Positions 40,077-48,708 of a stretch of 64,000 bases of DNA are shown here, piece by piece. This stretch comes from Rufibacter hautae (GTDB lineage: Bacteria; Bacteroidota; Bacteroidia; Cytophagales; Hymenobacteraceae), in contig NZ_VKKY01000002.1 in assembly GCF_008271695.1 (NCBI RefSeq), forward strand, positions 1,612,001-1,676,000, in the 5' to 3' direction. The notes under the pieces were generated by a model. The model saw nothing but the letters and a program-made list of their open reading frames with translations, did not search any database and was not told the origin of the DNA. Position 1 is the stretch's first letter. Each line of letters begins with the position of its first letter. A program made the translations under genes and the position numbers.

Positions 40077-41324
40077 TTAACTGTATCGGTCCGGCGAGAA
40101 GGCGTCTATGCCCACCGATGATTTCCGGTTCATGAGTTCCTCGGTGAGCAGCTTACCGGTGGCCGGGGCCAGGCTGAGGCCCATCATGCTGTGGCCGGTG
40201 CCAAACAGCACATTGTTCCAGCGGCTGGTGGCACCGATGTACGGCAAACCATCCGGCGAGCACGGACGCAGGCCGCTCCAGATTTGGTCCTTTTCCGGAA
40301 AATCGGCCTGAAAACCGCCGTAGTATTTGGAGATAGAATTGTGGATGCCTTTGACCCGGTTCAGGTTGATGCTGGTGTTGTCATTGGTGATTTCCATGGT
40401 GCCGCCAAACCGGACCTGGTCTCCGAAAGGAGTTACCGCCACGCGGGCCTCGGTGAGAATGGCCGGACGCTGAATGGCGGGAGCATTCTTGGTTAAAAAG
40501 CTGTAACCTTTGCCGCCCAGCATGGGCATGGTGATCTTAAGTTTACGGGCCACCTCACCGGCCCAGTTCCCGGCGGCGATGATGACCTGGTCCGAGGCAA
40601 ACTCCCCTTTGTCGGTGATGACGGAAGTGACGGATCTACCGGAGGTGGCAAAGTCCAGCACTTCCGCACGACGAACTATTTTGACTCCTTTCTGTTCCAG
40701 GTGCCGCACCAGATACGCGTGCAGCTGCGACGGATTTAAATGAGCATCGCCTGGGAAAAAGACCCCGCCGCGCACGTCCATGCCGGCATGCGGTTCCAGT
40801 TGCTTTACTTCATCTGGTGACAGAATCTCGGTTTCCAGGCCGTGCTTGCGGGCCAAGTGCGCGAACTCCACTTCCTCGTGGGCTGCCTCTTCGGTTTTGT
40901 AGAGCATCAGCAGTCCTTTTTCTTGGAAGCCCACTTCCGGCGAGTTGTGCTTGCCGGCAAAGTCTACGTACAGGTTTTTGCTGTACAGACTCAGGTTCTT
41001 GAGGTACGGAATGCTGTATTCCACGTGCTTTTTGGTGGCCGCTTTGTAGAAAAGCAAGCACCACTGGGCCAGGCGCAAATCCAGCTTGGGATGGATGTAA
41101 AAGGGACTGGTAGAGGAAAGCATCCACTTCATGCCTTTGGCGATGATGCCCGGCGAGGCCAGCGGCACAATGTGGCTGGGCACGATCATGCCGGCGTTGC
41201 CAATGGAGCAACTGTTGGACAGATCCCCTTTGTCTATAATGGTGACCTCAAAGCCTTCATCTGACAAATAATACGCGGTAAAAAGGCCGATGATGCCGCC
41301 CCCCACAATGGTAACTCTGCTCAT
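40077..41324 (-). CDS. D-hydroxyproline dehydrogenase (FAD-dependent, DAO family)
   Basis: A 415-residue flavoprotein of the D-amino-acid dehydrogenase/DAO superfamily. The dinucleotide-binding motif VGGGIIGLFTAYYL is at the extreme N terminus; the second FAD block near the C terminus is WSGLRPCSPDGLPYIG and GTGHSMMGLSLAPATGK. In this operon it should oxidise cis-4-hydroxy-D-proline to pyrroline-4-hydroxy-2-carboxylate. The start is 1 nt from the stop of the epimerase gene, so the two are translationally linked. D-amino-acid dehydrogenase would be the label without context. Confidence 0.88.
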   Translation of the reverse strand: MSRVTIVGGGIIGLFTAYYLSDEGFEVTIIDKGDLSNSCSIGNAGMIVPSHIVPLASPGIIAKGMKWMLSSTSPFYIHPKLDLRLAQWCLLFYKAATKKHVEYSIPYLKNLSLYSKNLYVDFAGKHNSPEVGFQEKGLLMLYKTEEAAHEEVEFAHLARKHGLETEILSPDEVKQLEPHAGMDVRGGVFFPGDAHLNPSQLHAYLVRHLEQKGVKIVRRAEVLDFATSGRSVTSVITDKGEFASDQVIIAAGNWAGEVARKLKITMPMLGGKGYSFLTKNAPAIQRPAILTEARVAVTPFGDQVRFGGTMEITNDNTSINLNRVKGIHNSISKYYGGFQADFPEKDQIWSGLRPCSPDGLPYIGATSRWNNVLFGTGHSMMGLSLAPATGKLLTEELMNRKSSVGIDAFSPDRYS

Positions 41325-41325
41325 A

Positions 41326-42327
41326 TTAAATCACTTGGAATCCGTGAACATAAGGGTCTTCGTCATCGAAAAAGATGGTGTTGAGCCCCGTAACAATGGC
41401 CCAGCCTTCAATGCCGGGCAGAATGGCGGGTTTGCCGGCCACCGTGGTTTCTCCTTCAATGGTGCCGTTGAAGATAGACCCGATGTAACTTTCATGCACA
41501 AACACATCGCCGGGTTTCAACTTGCCTTTGGCGTACCATTGGGCCATGCGCGCCGAGGTTCCGGTGCCGCAAGGCGAACGGTCAATGGCTTTGTCGCCGT
41601 AGAACACGGCATTGCGGGCGGTGGAGGTTGGTTGCAGTGTATCGCCGGCCCAGAGCACATGGCTCATGCCGTTGATGGTAGGATTCTCAGGGTGCACGAA
41701 GGTGTACTTTTCGTTCATGCGCTCCCGGATGACGCGGCTCCAGGAAATGAGCTTATCGGCGGTGAATTCCTGCAAACCAGGGAAGTTTTCCTGCGGATCA
41801 ATGATGCCGTAGAAGTTTCCGCCGTAGGCCACATCCAAGGTCAGTTCACCCAACTCCGGGCATTCCACTGTCAAGCCTTCGGCGGCCAGATAAGAGGCCA
41901 CGTTGGTCAGCTTCACTGATTTTACCTTTTTGCCTTCCTGGGTATATTGGATTTTGACCAGGCCGGCGGGTGCCTCCAACCGTAGTTCGCCGGGCGTTTT
42001 GGGTGTAATCAGACCTTCTTCAATGGCGATGGTTACGGTACCGATGGTGCCATGGCCGCACATGGGCAGGCACCCGCTGGTCTCGATGTACAAAACGGCT
42101 ACGTCGTTCTGCGGGTCATGCGGCGGGTACAAAATGCTCCCCGACATCATATCATGGCCACGCGGCTCAAACATGAGGCCTTTCCGGATGTAGTCAAATT
42201 CCTGTAAGAAGTGCTGGCGCTTTTCGCTCATGTTAGCACCCTGCAAAACGGGTCCGCCCCCGGCTACCAGGCGCACGGGGTTCCCGCAGGTGTGGGCATC
42301 AATACAGAAGAAGGTTTTTCTTGCCAT
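41326..42327 (-). CDS. 4-hydroxyproline 2-epimerase
   Basis: A 333-residue cofactor-independent epimerase of the proline racemase family that turns trans-4-hydroxy-L-proline into cis-4-hydroxy-D-proline. Both catalytic cysteines are present: Cys90 in PMCGHGT and Cys253 in DRSPCGTGTSAR. The presence of both rules out the dehydratase branch, where the second Cys is Thr. It lies 6 nt after the aldehyde dehydrogenase gene stop and 1 nt before the oxidase, in the middle of the catabolic operon. Confidence 0.93.
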   Translation of the reverse strand: MARKTFFCIDAHTCGNPVRLVAGGGPVLQGANMSEKRQHFLQEFDYIRKGLMFEPRGHDMMSGSILYPPHDPQNDVAVLYIETSGCLPMCGHGTIGTVTIAIEEGLITPKTPGELRLEAPAGLVKIQYTQEGKKVKSVKLTNVASYLAAEGLTVECPELGELTLDVAYGGNFYGIIDPQENFPGLQEFTADKLISWSRVIRERMNEKYTFVHPENPTINGMSHVLWAGDTLQPTSTARNAVFYGDKAIDRSPCGTGTSARMAQWYAKGKLKPGDVFVHESYIGSIFNGTIEGETTVAGKPAILPGIEGWAIVTGLNTIFFDDEDPYVHGFQVI

Positions 42328-42333
42328 AAAGGG

Positions 42334-43797
42334 TTAAATGGGGTCTTTGGTGAACTGTCCATCCACGGTACGCCAGATGGAAAGGGGGTTCTGATCTTTT
42401 AATTCATCGGGCAGCAGGTCCTGTGGTGCCGATTGGAAAGTGATGGGCCGGGCAAACCGTTTGATGGCGTTGGTGCCCACCGAGGTGCTGCGGCTGTCTG
42501 AAGTAGCTGGGAACGGTCCGCCGTGGGTCATGGCGGGGCTTACCTCCACGCCCGTCGGCACGCCGGCGAACAACAGACGGCCGCATTTCTCGCGTACCGT
42601 GTCTACCAGGTTTCCGGCTTCAGCTAGTTCATTGGTCGTTCCCCAGATGGTACAGGTGAGCTGCCCTAGCAGCACTTCCGCCGCCTGCTCCAGTTCTGCC
42701 ATGTCATTATAAGTTACCACCAAGGTGAACGGCCCGAAGACCTCTTCCTGCAGCGCCGTATTTTTAAGCCACTCCTGCACATTGGTTCTGGCTAAGGCGG
42801 CATGACCGGTCAATACATCTTCCTCCGCCGTCACCAAGGTTTCCACGCCGCTTTCGGCCAGTAGTCTGGTCAAGCCCTGGTAGTAGTTCTTGGAGATACC
42901 CTCATGCAGCATTTTATCGCCGATAGATTCACCTAGTTTTTGGGAAAGCAGGTCTAAAAAGGACTCGGTCGTTTGGGACTGCGGATAAAACACTAACCCC
43001 GGACAGGTACAGAACTGACCTACGCCCATCAATACCGAGGCTGCTGCCTGTTCTGCTAAAGTCACGGTTTCTGCTTCTGCTTTCTCGGGCAATATGAAAA
43101 CAGGGTTAATGCTTCCCATCTCGGCATAGACCGGAATAGGCTGCTCGCGCTGGCAGGCCTGATCAAAGATGGCTTTACCGCCTTTATAAGAACCCGTGAA
43201 CGCCACCGCCTTGGTTTTAGGATGCTTTACTAGTTCCTGCCCTACTTCAATGCCGCCGCTTACGTGCTGGAAAACCCCAGTTGGCAAACCGCAGGAGCCC
43301 AGAGCCTGTTGGATGGCCCCGAATACCAGCTGGGAGGTTTTTGGGTGCCCCGGATGCTCTTTGTACACCACTGGACAACCAGCGGCCAGCGCAGAGGCAG
43401 AGTCTCCACCGGCGGTGGAGAAAGCCAAAGGGAAATTACTGGCCCCAAACACCACTACTGGCCCTAAAGGAAACAGCATGCGACGCAGATCTGGTCTGGG
43501 CAGGGGTTTTCTATCGGGCAAAGCAGGGTCAATAGTGGCTTCCAGCCAGCCGCCCTGCTCCAGCAATTCGGCAAAAGCCTTAAGCTGGTTCATGGTCCGG
43601 CCCCGTTCTCCGGTGAGGCGCGCCAAAGGCAGATTGGATTCCTGGCTGGCTACCTGCAACAGTTCGTCTCCCAAGTTTTCAATCTCGGTGGCAATGGCCC
43701 GCAGAAAGGTGGCTTTCACCTGGGCGGGTGTTTTTTTGTAGGTATGGAATGCTACCTCGGCGGTTTGAAGCACCTGGTCTAGCGACATGCTTGGCAT
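42334..43797 (-). CDS. 2,5-dioxovalerate (ketoglutarate semialdehyde) dehydrogenase
   Basis: A 487-residue aldehyde dehydrogenase. Visible parts are the cofactor-binding segment FGASNFPLAFSTAGGDS, the glutamate base in YAEMGSINPVF and the catalytic cysteine in VGQFCTCPG. This is the variant group (NADP-type) typical of alpha-ketoglutaric semialdehyde dehydrogenases in hydroxyproline and pentose oxidation. It carries out the last step, yielding 2-oxoglutarate for the TCA cycle. It follows the deaminase gene by 105 nt, a gap that contains a hairpin. Confidence 0.88.
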   Translation of the reverse strand: MPSMSLDQVLQTAEVAFHTYKKTPAQVKATFLRAIATEIENLGDELLQVASQESNLPLARLTGERGRTMNQLKAFAELLEQGGWLEATIDPALPDRKPLPRPDLRRMLFPLGPVVVFGASNFPLAFSTAGGDSASALAAGCPVVYKEHPGHPKTSQLVFGAIQQALGSCGLPTGVFQHVSGGIEVGQELVKHPKTKAVAFTGSYKGGKAIFDQACQREQPIPVYAEMGSINPVFILPEKAEAETVTLAEQAAASVLMGVGQFCTCPGLVFYPQSQTTESFLDLLSQKLGESIGDKMLHEGISKNYYQGLTRLLAESGVETLVTAEEDVLTGHAALARTNVQEWLKNTALQEEVFGPFTLVVTYNDMAELEQAAEVLLGQLTCTIWGTTNELAEAGNLVDTVREKCGRLLFAGVPTGVEVSPAMTHGGPFPATSDSRSTSVGTNAIKRFARPITFQSAPQDLLPDELKDQNPLSIWRTVDGQFTKDPI

Positions 43798-43865
43798 TGA
43801 TTATCCTCCGTTTTAATAAATCTTGTGCCTTTCGGCGTAAGCCATCTTACCAGATGGCCCTATAA

Positions 43866-43901
43866 AGCCTAAGCCTATGTACTTTCACATAGGCTTAGGC
43901 T
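43866..43901 (-). terminator. 15-bp hairpin inside the hydroxyproline operon
   Basis: Perfect 15-bp arms at 43866-43880 and 43887-43901 with a 6-nt loop begin 1 nt after the stop codon of the deaminase gene. Only a short T-run (TTTAT) follows. It may be a partial terminator or an RNA-stability element setting the ratio of deaminase to the rest. Confidence 0.65.
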
Positions 43902-43902
43902 G

Positions 43903-44835
43903 CTACAAGGATATAAGTTCTTTTTCTGTTTTGAAGTCAGGCAAAACCGGACGGGTTTCCAGCGCCTCGTTGATGATGGCCAGAACTTGCTCGCGCTCTG
44001 CGCCTTCCAACGGCAGCCGGGGCTGACGTACGGCCTCAGTGCCCAGGTTTGTGCAGACTTCGGCCAGTTTGATGTTCTGCACCAGTTTAGGATGCACATC
44101 CAGTTCCAGCAGCGGGTAGAACCACCGGTTGATTTTCACGGCTTCCTCTAAGCGGCCGGCTTTTACCAGTTTATAGATAGCCACGGTCTCAGCGGGGAAA
44201 GCGCAGACCAAACCGGCTACCCAACCTTCGGCACCCAGTACCAGGCTTTCCAGGGCCAAGGTATCCACACCGGAAAGGATCTTGTATCGATCCCCGAAAC
44301 GGTTCTTCATTTTGGTGATGTTACCTACCTCGCGGGTAGATTCCTTTATCGCCTGAATGTTGTCCTCAGAGGCCAGGTCTTCAAACATGTTCAACGTCAC
44401 CTCAATGCGGTAATCAATGGGGTTGTTGTAGATCATGATAGGAAGCGGCGTGGACTGGGCAACGGCCTTGAAATAGGTCACGGTTTCCCGGGCATCGGCT
44501 TTGTAGCGCATAGGAGGCAGCAGCATGAGTCCGCTCGCCCCGTTCTTCCGGGCTTCTTCGGCCGCCTGAATCGCCTTGGCAGTAGACTGCTCGGCTACGT
44601 TCATCACCACGGGCACCTTGCCGTCTACAAACGCAACGGTTTCTTTCACCAACGTTGCTTTTTCTTCATCTGTTAAGGTGCTGGCCTCCCCTAAGGTCCC
44701 CCCTAAAATGATCCCGTTCACCCCGGCATTCAACTGAGCCTCAATGTTGCTCAGAAACGCAGGTATATCAAGTCGGTCATGCTCCGTGAACTTGGTGGTG
44801 ACAGCAGGGAAAACTCCTTTCCATTGTACATTCAT
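43903..44835 (-). CDS. Pyrroline-4-hydroxy-2-carboxylate deaminase (DapA family)
   Basis: A 310-residue Schiff-base aldolase-fold enzyme of the dihydrodipicolinate synthase family. Lys164 (QAIKES) should form the imine and Tyr136 (IMIYNNP) is the conserved partner; the N-terminal GGTLGEASTLT motif is typical. Beside the epimerase, D-hydroxyproline oxidase and semialdehyde dehydrogenase, it is assigned as the deaminating step that yields ketoglutarate semialdehyde. It is the first gene of the operon, 60 nt or so from the predicted transcription start, under operator site E. Confidence 0.9.
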   Translation of the reverse strand: MNVQWKGVFPAVTTKFTEHDRLDIPAFLSNIEAQLNAGVNGIILGGTLGEASTLTDEEKATLVKETVAFVDGKVPVVMNVAEQSTAKAIQAAEEARKNGASGLMLLPPMRYKADARETVTYFKAVAQSTPLPIMIYNNPIDYRIEVTLNMFEDLASEDNIQAIKESTREVGNITKMKNRFGDRYKILSGVDTLALESLVLGAEGWVAGLVCAFPAETVAIYKLVKAGRLEEAVKINRWFYPLLELDVHPKLVQNIKLAEVCTNLGTEAVRQPRLPLEGAEREQVLAIINEALETRPVLPDFKTEKELISL

Positions 44836-44901
44836 GGCGTGCTATTTTTTATTGTTACTGTATTTGATTTTTATAATTTTTAGACCTGTATAAGAGCTTA
44901 A

Positions 44902-44967
44902 CAAAACTACCCTTTAGGGGCTGAAGGCAATTCCTACATTTTACCCATTGGTAATACAGAATTATCA
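44902..44967 (-). promoter_or_regulatory. Direct-repeat operator plus -7 box, site E (hydroxyproline operon)
   Basis: Plus-strand half-sites ATTTTACCC (44938-44946) and GAATTATCA (44959-44967) are 21 bp apart. The minus-strand -7 box TAGTTTTG sits at 44909-44902, exactly 28 bp from the nearer half-site as at sites A and D. A further similar half-site GATTTATCA lies at 44985-44993. The site lies between the operon and the divergent AraC gene. Confidence 0.75.
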
Positions 44968-45004
44968 ATTAGGGCGCTTGTGCCGATTTATCAATAATGT
45001 TAGT

Positions 45005-45012
45005 TAAATTTA
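45005..45012 (+). promoter_or_regulatory. Putative -7 box of the AraC gene
   Basis: TAAATTTA matches seven of eight positions of the -7 consensus, 36 nt before the start codon at 45048. Confidence 0.4.
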
Positions 45013-45047
45013 GGTAGGTTCCTACTTCTTACTTTCTTACCCGCACC

Positions 45048-45956
45048 ATGAAACCCTTACATTTCAAAATCCCGAAAACATCAGGCGAATCCGTAAGGGT
45101 TCAGTATGATGAGCAGCGTCATTTCTACGAGAACCTTCATTTTCACCCCGAGTTGCAGATCATGGTCATCTGCGAAAGCACCGGCACCCGGTTTATTGGC
45201 GACAGCATTGGCAGTTTCGGTTCGGGGGACATTGTGGTGCTGGGTTCTAACCTGCCGCACGTGTTCCGGAACGATAAAAAGTACTATGAACCAGACTCTG
45301 AACTGCAAGCCAAGAACATCTCCGTGTTTGTAGACCTTGCGTCTTTTGAAGATAATCTTTTCTCGCTTCCCGAGGCACACGACCTGCAAAGATTTTTACT
45401 TAACAGCAAGCGCGGCCTGCTCATCAAAGGCGAAACCCGCAAAAAGGTGATGGCCCTCCTGCAGGACATGCGTACCCTAAAAGGTTTTGAGCGCATCATC
45501 CAGGTGCTGATCATCTTCAACCTCCTCTCCCACTCCACTGAACTGGAAATGCTCTCCTCGGTAGGCTTCAACGCGAACCTCAACGAATCTGACAACCGTA
45601 AAATCAACGATGTCTTCAATTACATCATGAACAACTTCTCTGAGGACATTAAACTCAGCGATGCCGCCAACGTGGCCAACATGAGCGTGAATGCGTTTTG
45701 CCGGTATTTTAAGCAACACACCCAAAAAACGTACTCTCAGTTCCTGAATGAAATCAGGATTGGCCATGCCTGCAAGCTCCTGATTGAGGACAAATGGAAC
45801 ATCCGGGAGACGGCGTTTGAATGCGGCTACGATAACATTTCCTACTTCAACCGCCAGTTCAAAGACATCACCAACTTCACCCCCACTGAGTTTGTCAAGC
45901 TCCACAACACCCGATTCACCAAAGACTTTTCGTTGGTGGAAACAGCCCAGGAGTAA
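45048..45956 (+). CDS. AraC-family regulator, likely of hydroxyproline/glycoprotein use
   Basis: A 302-residue regulator with an N-terminal cupin-type sensing domain (about 15-110, HFHPELQIMVICESTGTRFI) and two C-terminal helix-turn-helix motifs (about 190-290, DAANVANMSVNAFCRYFKQH and RETAFECGYDNISYFNRQFK). It is transcribed away from the hydroxyproline operon with operator site E between them. AraC proteins bind two direct half-sites about two helical turns apart, which is the geometry of the five operators in this window. It is therefore the best local candidate for the common activator, though an unlinked regulator is not excluded. Confidence 0.88.
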   Translation: MKPLHFKIPKTSGESVRVQYDEQRHFYENLHFHPELQIMVICESTGTRFIGDSIGSFGSGDIVVLGSNLPHVFRNDKKYYEPDSELQAKNISVFVDLASFEDNLFSLPEAHDLQRFLLNSKRGLLIKGETRKKVMALLQDMRTLKGFERIIQVLIIFNLLSHSTELEMLSSVGFNANLNESDNRKINDVFNYIMNNFSEDIKLSDAANVANMSVNAFCRYFKQHTQKTYSQFLNEIRIGHACKLLIEDKWNIRETAFECGYDNISYFNRQFKDITNFTPTEFVKLHNTRFTKDFSLVETAQE

Positions 45957-45988
45957 CGGTTTTCTTCTTGGGTGGATTGAATTTAGCC

Positions 45989-46033
45989 AGCTCTGTTTTA
46001 GGGCTGTTTTTCGGATTTCAGGCTTAAATCAGC
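45989..46033. terminator. Dispersed palindrome between convergent AraC and S9 genes
   Basis: CTCTGTTTTAGGGCTGTTTT plus pairing half fills the space after the AraC stop and overlaps the stop codon of the convergent S9 gene (46029-46031). It is probably a bidirectional terminator. Confidence 0.6.
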
Positions 46034-48344
46034 TTTTGGCCTTTTCCTGGTTCTTGATCTCCCAAGCGGGCGGATCAATGCCCAGTAGGTGCTTCACGAA
46101 AAAGTCGCGGCGTTTGTGCTCGCCGTAGTCTCCGCCGGACGAATGGCCCATGCCAGGCACCATCAGGAAGTCGAAGTTCTTGTTCGCTTTGATAAGCGCG
46201 TCTACCAATTGCAGCGTGGAAGCCGGGTCTACGTTGTCATCCATTTCGCCCAGAATTAGCATCAGCTTGCCTTGCAGTTTATGGGCGTTGACCACGTTAG
46301 AGGAGGCGGCGTATTCCGGCCCGATGGGAAAGCCCATCCATTGCTCATTCCACCAGATCTTGTCCATTCGGTTGTCATGGCATCCCGCGGAGGAAACCGC
46401 CACTTTGTAGAACTCGGGATGGAACAACAGGGCCCCGGCCGAACTCTGCCCACCGGCGGAAGTCCCGAAAATGCCAACCCGCGTCAAGTCCAGAGACGGA
46501 TATTTCTGGGCGGCGGCCTTCATCCAGGCAATGCGGTCCGGGAAGCCCGCATCCTTGATGTTTTTCCAGGCGACATCCTGAAAGGCTTTGGATCGGTTAG
46601 AGGTACCCATGCCGTCTATCTGCACTACCACAAACCCCAACTCGGCCAGTTCCTGCATGTGCCGGGCGCCGGAGTTAAACGTTTTGGGCACAAACGCACT
46701 GTGCGGACCGGCGTAGATATATTCAATAACCGGGTAATTTTTAGCAGGATCAAAGTTGGTTGGCCGCACCACAATGCCCCAGATTTCGGTTTGCCCATCG
46801 CGGCCTTTCGCGGTAAACACTTCCGGGGCTTTCCAGCCGGCTTTAGGCAATTCAGCCGCATCGGCTTTCTCCAGTTCCATCACTACTTTCCCATCGGTAG
46901 CACTTCTGAGCACCGTCACAGGCGGACTATCTACCCGGGAGTAATTGTCCACGAAATACTTGAAATCAGAGGAGAAAGTACCGGTGTGGTGGGCGTCTTC
47001 CTTCGTGAGCGCGGTGAGGCCGGAGCCGTCGAAGTTCACCCGGTAGTACTGGACCAGGTACGGGTCCTGTCCTGCTTCGCGCCCGCTGCCTTCAAACAAG
47101 ATGCTGCGGTCTTTCTCATCCACGTGGATTACCCTCCTCACTACCCAATCGCCTTTGGTAATCTGGTTTTTGACGTTGCCGGTAGCGCCGTCATAGAGGT
47201 AAAGGTGGTTCCAGCCATCGCGCTCAGAGGCCCAGATGATCTCTTTCCCATCCCCCACATCCTGCCGGAATCGCTTGCCGCTATAGTCAATAAAGGTCTT
47301 GCTTTCTTCTTTGATCAGGTCCCGCACCTTGCCGGTGAGCGCATCTACCTCCAGCACCTTGTAGGCCTGGTGGCCTCGCTGGTTATACTCCACCGTGAAT
47401 GCCTGCCCGTTTTTCCGCCAGCTGGGGTTAGACAAATCATACTGCATCCCCACCCCAAAGAGCGCCGGGTCCACCGGCACCTGCCGCTTCTCCTCCACCA
47501 GGAAAAGCTGGGGCGCCCGTTGCGGCAGCGCGTCGCCGGGTTTGAGGTAATTGCGGGAATGGAGCTTGGGTTGCAGTTGGTCTAAGGGCGAGGACTCAAT
47601 CAAGTACACCAGATGTTCTTTGTTAGGCCGCACCCGGTTGGTGGCCAATTTCTTTGAGTCCGGGGACCACTCCAGATAGGAGGAATAGTACTCTCCCGCC
47701 GAGCCATCGAAACTTAACTGATACTCTTCTTTTTTGTCTTTCACCGAGCGGATGTAGACGTTGTGGTTCTTGATGAACGCCTCCCATTGCTTATCCGGCG
47801 AAGGCACGGGCTTGTTGCCTTGGTCGCTCCCCCTATCGCCCCAGTAGCGGTTGGATCGCTCCTCGGCTTTGCCCAGGTTCTGCTGTTTGTAGGAATTCAA
47901 AGGGCTGCGCCATTTTGTTCCTTCCGCGGTAAATTCCAGGGCTTTGCCATCCTCCACAAAGGTGATCTCAGTAAAGGGAAGGTTGTACGCCTCTACCGGT
48001 TTGCCCAAAGCCGATGATAATTCCTTCGCTAGTTTCTGCTGATCAAAGGCCGGTTTTTTAGAGCGTTTCCGGGCGTTGACCAGCATGAATTCCTTCCCTT
48101 TGGGCGTCTGCCGCACATACCAGAAAGACTCTTTCCCTTCCTGCCAATTGAACCGAGTGGGCGCATAATACACCTTCGTATTCATGGCGACCTTCAGCTT
48201 CTCTGCGCGTTCGTAATCGGCCTTGGTTCCCTGCGCCCGAAGTTGGGCAGAACTCAGGAGAACAATGGCACAAACCAGCAGCTGCTTCAAGGTGACGTTG
48301 TGCCCGCTCGGCTTGGCAAAAGGAAGGTAGGGGAAGTGAAACAT
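46029..48344 (-). CDS. S9 family prolyl oligopeptidase/DPP-type peptidase
   Basis: A secreted 771-residue serine peptidase with a DPP-IV-like propeller (about 90-500) and hydrolase domain. Ser629 lies in [10 protein letters not shown], Asp in [10 protein letters not shown] and His in [10 protein letters not shown] or the following EHKRRDFF. The DPP-IV glutamate motif is not evident, so the exact cleavage preference is open (prolyl dipeptidyl or tripeptidyl). A signal peptide ([20 protein letters not shown]) follows an N-terminal extension of about 16 residues; a GTG start at that point is possible. Operator site B lies 65 bp upstream, tying it to the hydroxyproline regulon. Confidence 0.87.
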   Translation of the reverse strand: MFHFPYLPFAKPSGHNVTLKQLLVCAIVLLSSAQLRAQGTKADYERAEKLKVAMNTKVYYAPTRFNWQEGKESFWYVRQTPKGKEFMLVNARKRSKKPAFDQQKLAKELSSALGKPVEAYNLPFTEITFVEDGKALEFTAEGTKWRSPLNSYKQQNLGKAEERSNRYWGDRGSDQGNKPVPSPDKQWEAFIKNHNVYIRSVKDKKEEYQLSFDGSAGEYYSSYLEWSPDSKKLATNRVRPNKEHLVYLIESSPLDQLQPKLHSRNYLKPGDALPQRAPQLFLVEEKRQVPVDPALFGVGMQYDLSNPSWRKNGQAFTVEYNQRGHQAYKVLEVDALTGKVRDLIKEESKTFIDYSGKRFRQDVGDGKEIIWASERDGWNHLYLYDGATGNVKNQITKGDWVVRRVIHVDEKDRSILFEGSGREAGQDPYLVQYYRVNFDGSGLTALTKEDAHHTGTFSSDFKYFVDNYSRVDSPPVTVLRSATDGKVVMELEKADAAELPKAGWKAPEVFTAKGRDGQTEIWGIVVRPTNFDPAKNYPVIEYIYAGPHSAFVPKTFNSGARHMQELAELGFVVVQIDGMGTSNRSKAFQDVAWKNIKDAGFPDRIAWMKAAAQKYPSLDLTRVGIFGTSAGGQSSAGALLFHPEFYKVAVSSAGCHDNRMDKIWWNEQWMGFPIGPEYAASSNVVNAHKLQGKLMLILGEMDDNVDPASTLQLVDALIKANKNFDFLMVPGMGHSSGGDYGEHKRRDFFVKHLLGIDPPAWEIKNQEKAKS

Positions 48345-48373
48345 TTCAGGCCGGATTTGGTGGAAGTGTACTG

Positions 48374-48438
48374 CAATATGTCTTTAATACCGGTAATTTC
48401 TGTTCAGCATATTAGCATCTCCTGATACAATATTAGCA
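48374..48438 (-). promoter_or_regulatory. Direct-repeat operator, site B (S9 peptidase)
   Basis: Identical half-sites ATATTAGCA at 48409-48417 and 48430-48438, a 21-bp period. A weak -7 equivalent (minus-strand ACATATTG, 48381-48374) sits at nearly the same distance (27 bp) as in the other sites. The identical half-sites make this the cleanest copy. Confidence 0.65.
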
Positions 48439-48549
48439 GGTCTGCTGGAGCTGAAAACTGTAATTCGAAAGCTTATAAACCACTAACCATCAAAATTTTA
48501 CGATTAAGGAAGCATAGGTTCTGTTCTCGGTCTCTGCGAAGTTGCTATT

Positions 48550-48591
48550 GCCGTTTAGAGCCTAAATTTGGAATATCGGCTTTAAATCGGC
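48550..48591. repeat. Dispersed palindrome, degenerate
   Basis: GCCGTTTAGAGCC pairs with GGCTTTAAATCGGC around an altered centre. A second small one (GTTTTAA/TTAAAAC) lies near 48663-48687, just before the M1 peptidase stop. The gap 48345-48708 otherwise holds only operator site B. Confidence 0.45.
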
Positions 48592-48708
48592 TATAAGCGT
48601 ATGTAGAAAAAACGTAACTTTTTCCTCCCCCTTCCCAAGCGAAGTTTACCCAGTATCAAGCCGTTTTAAATAAATCCGCTTAAAACAAATTAGAGTGAAT
48701 ATGGCTGC

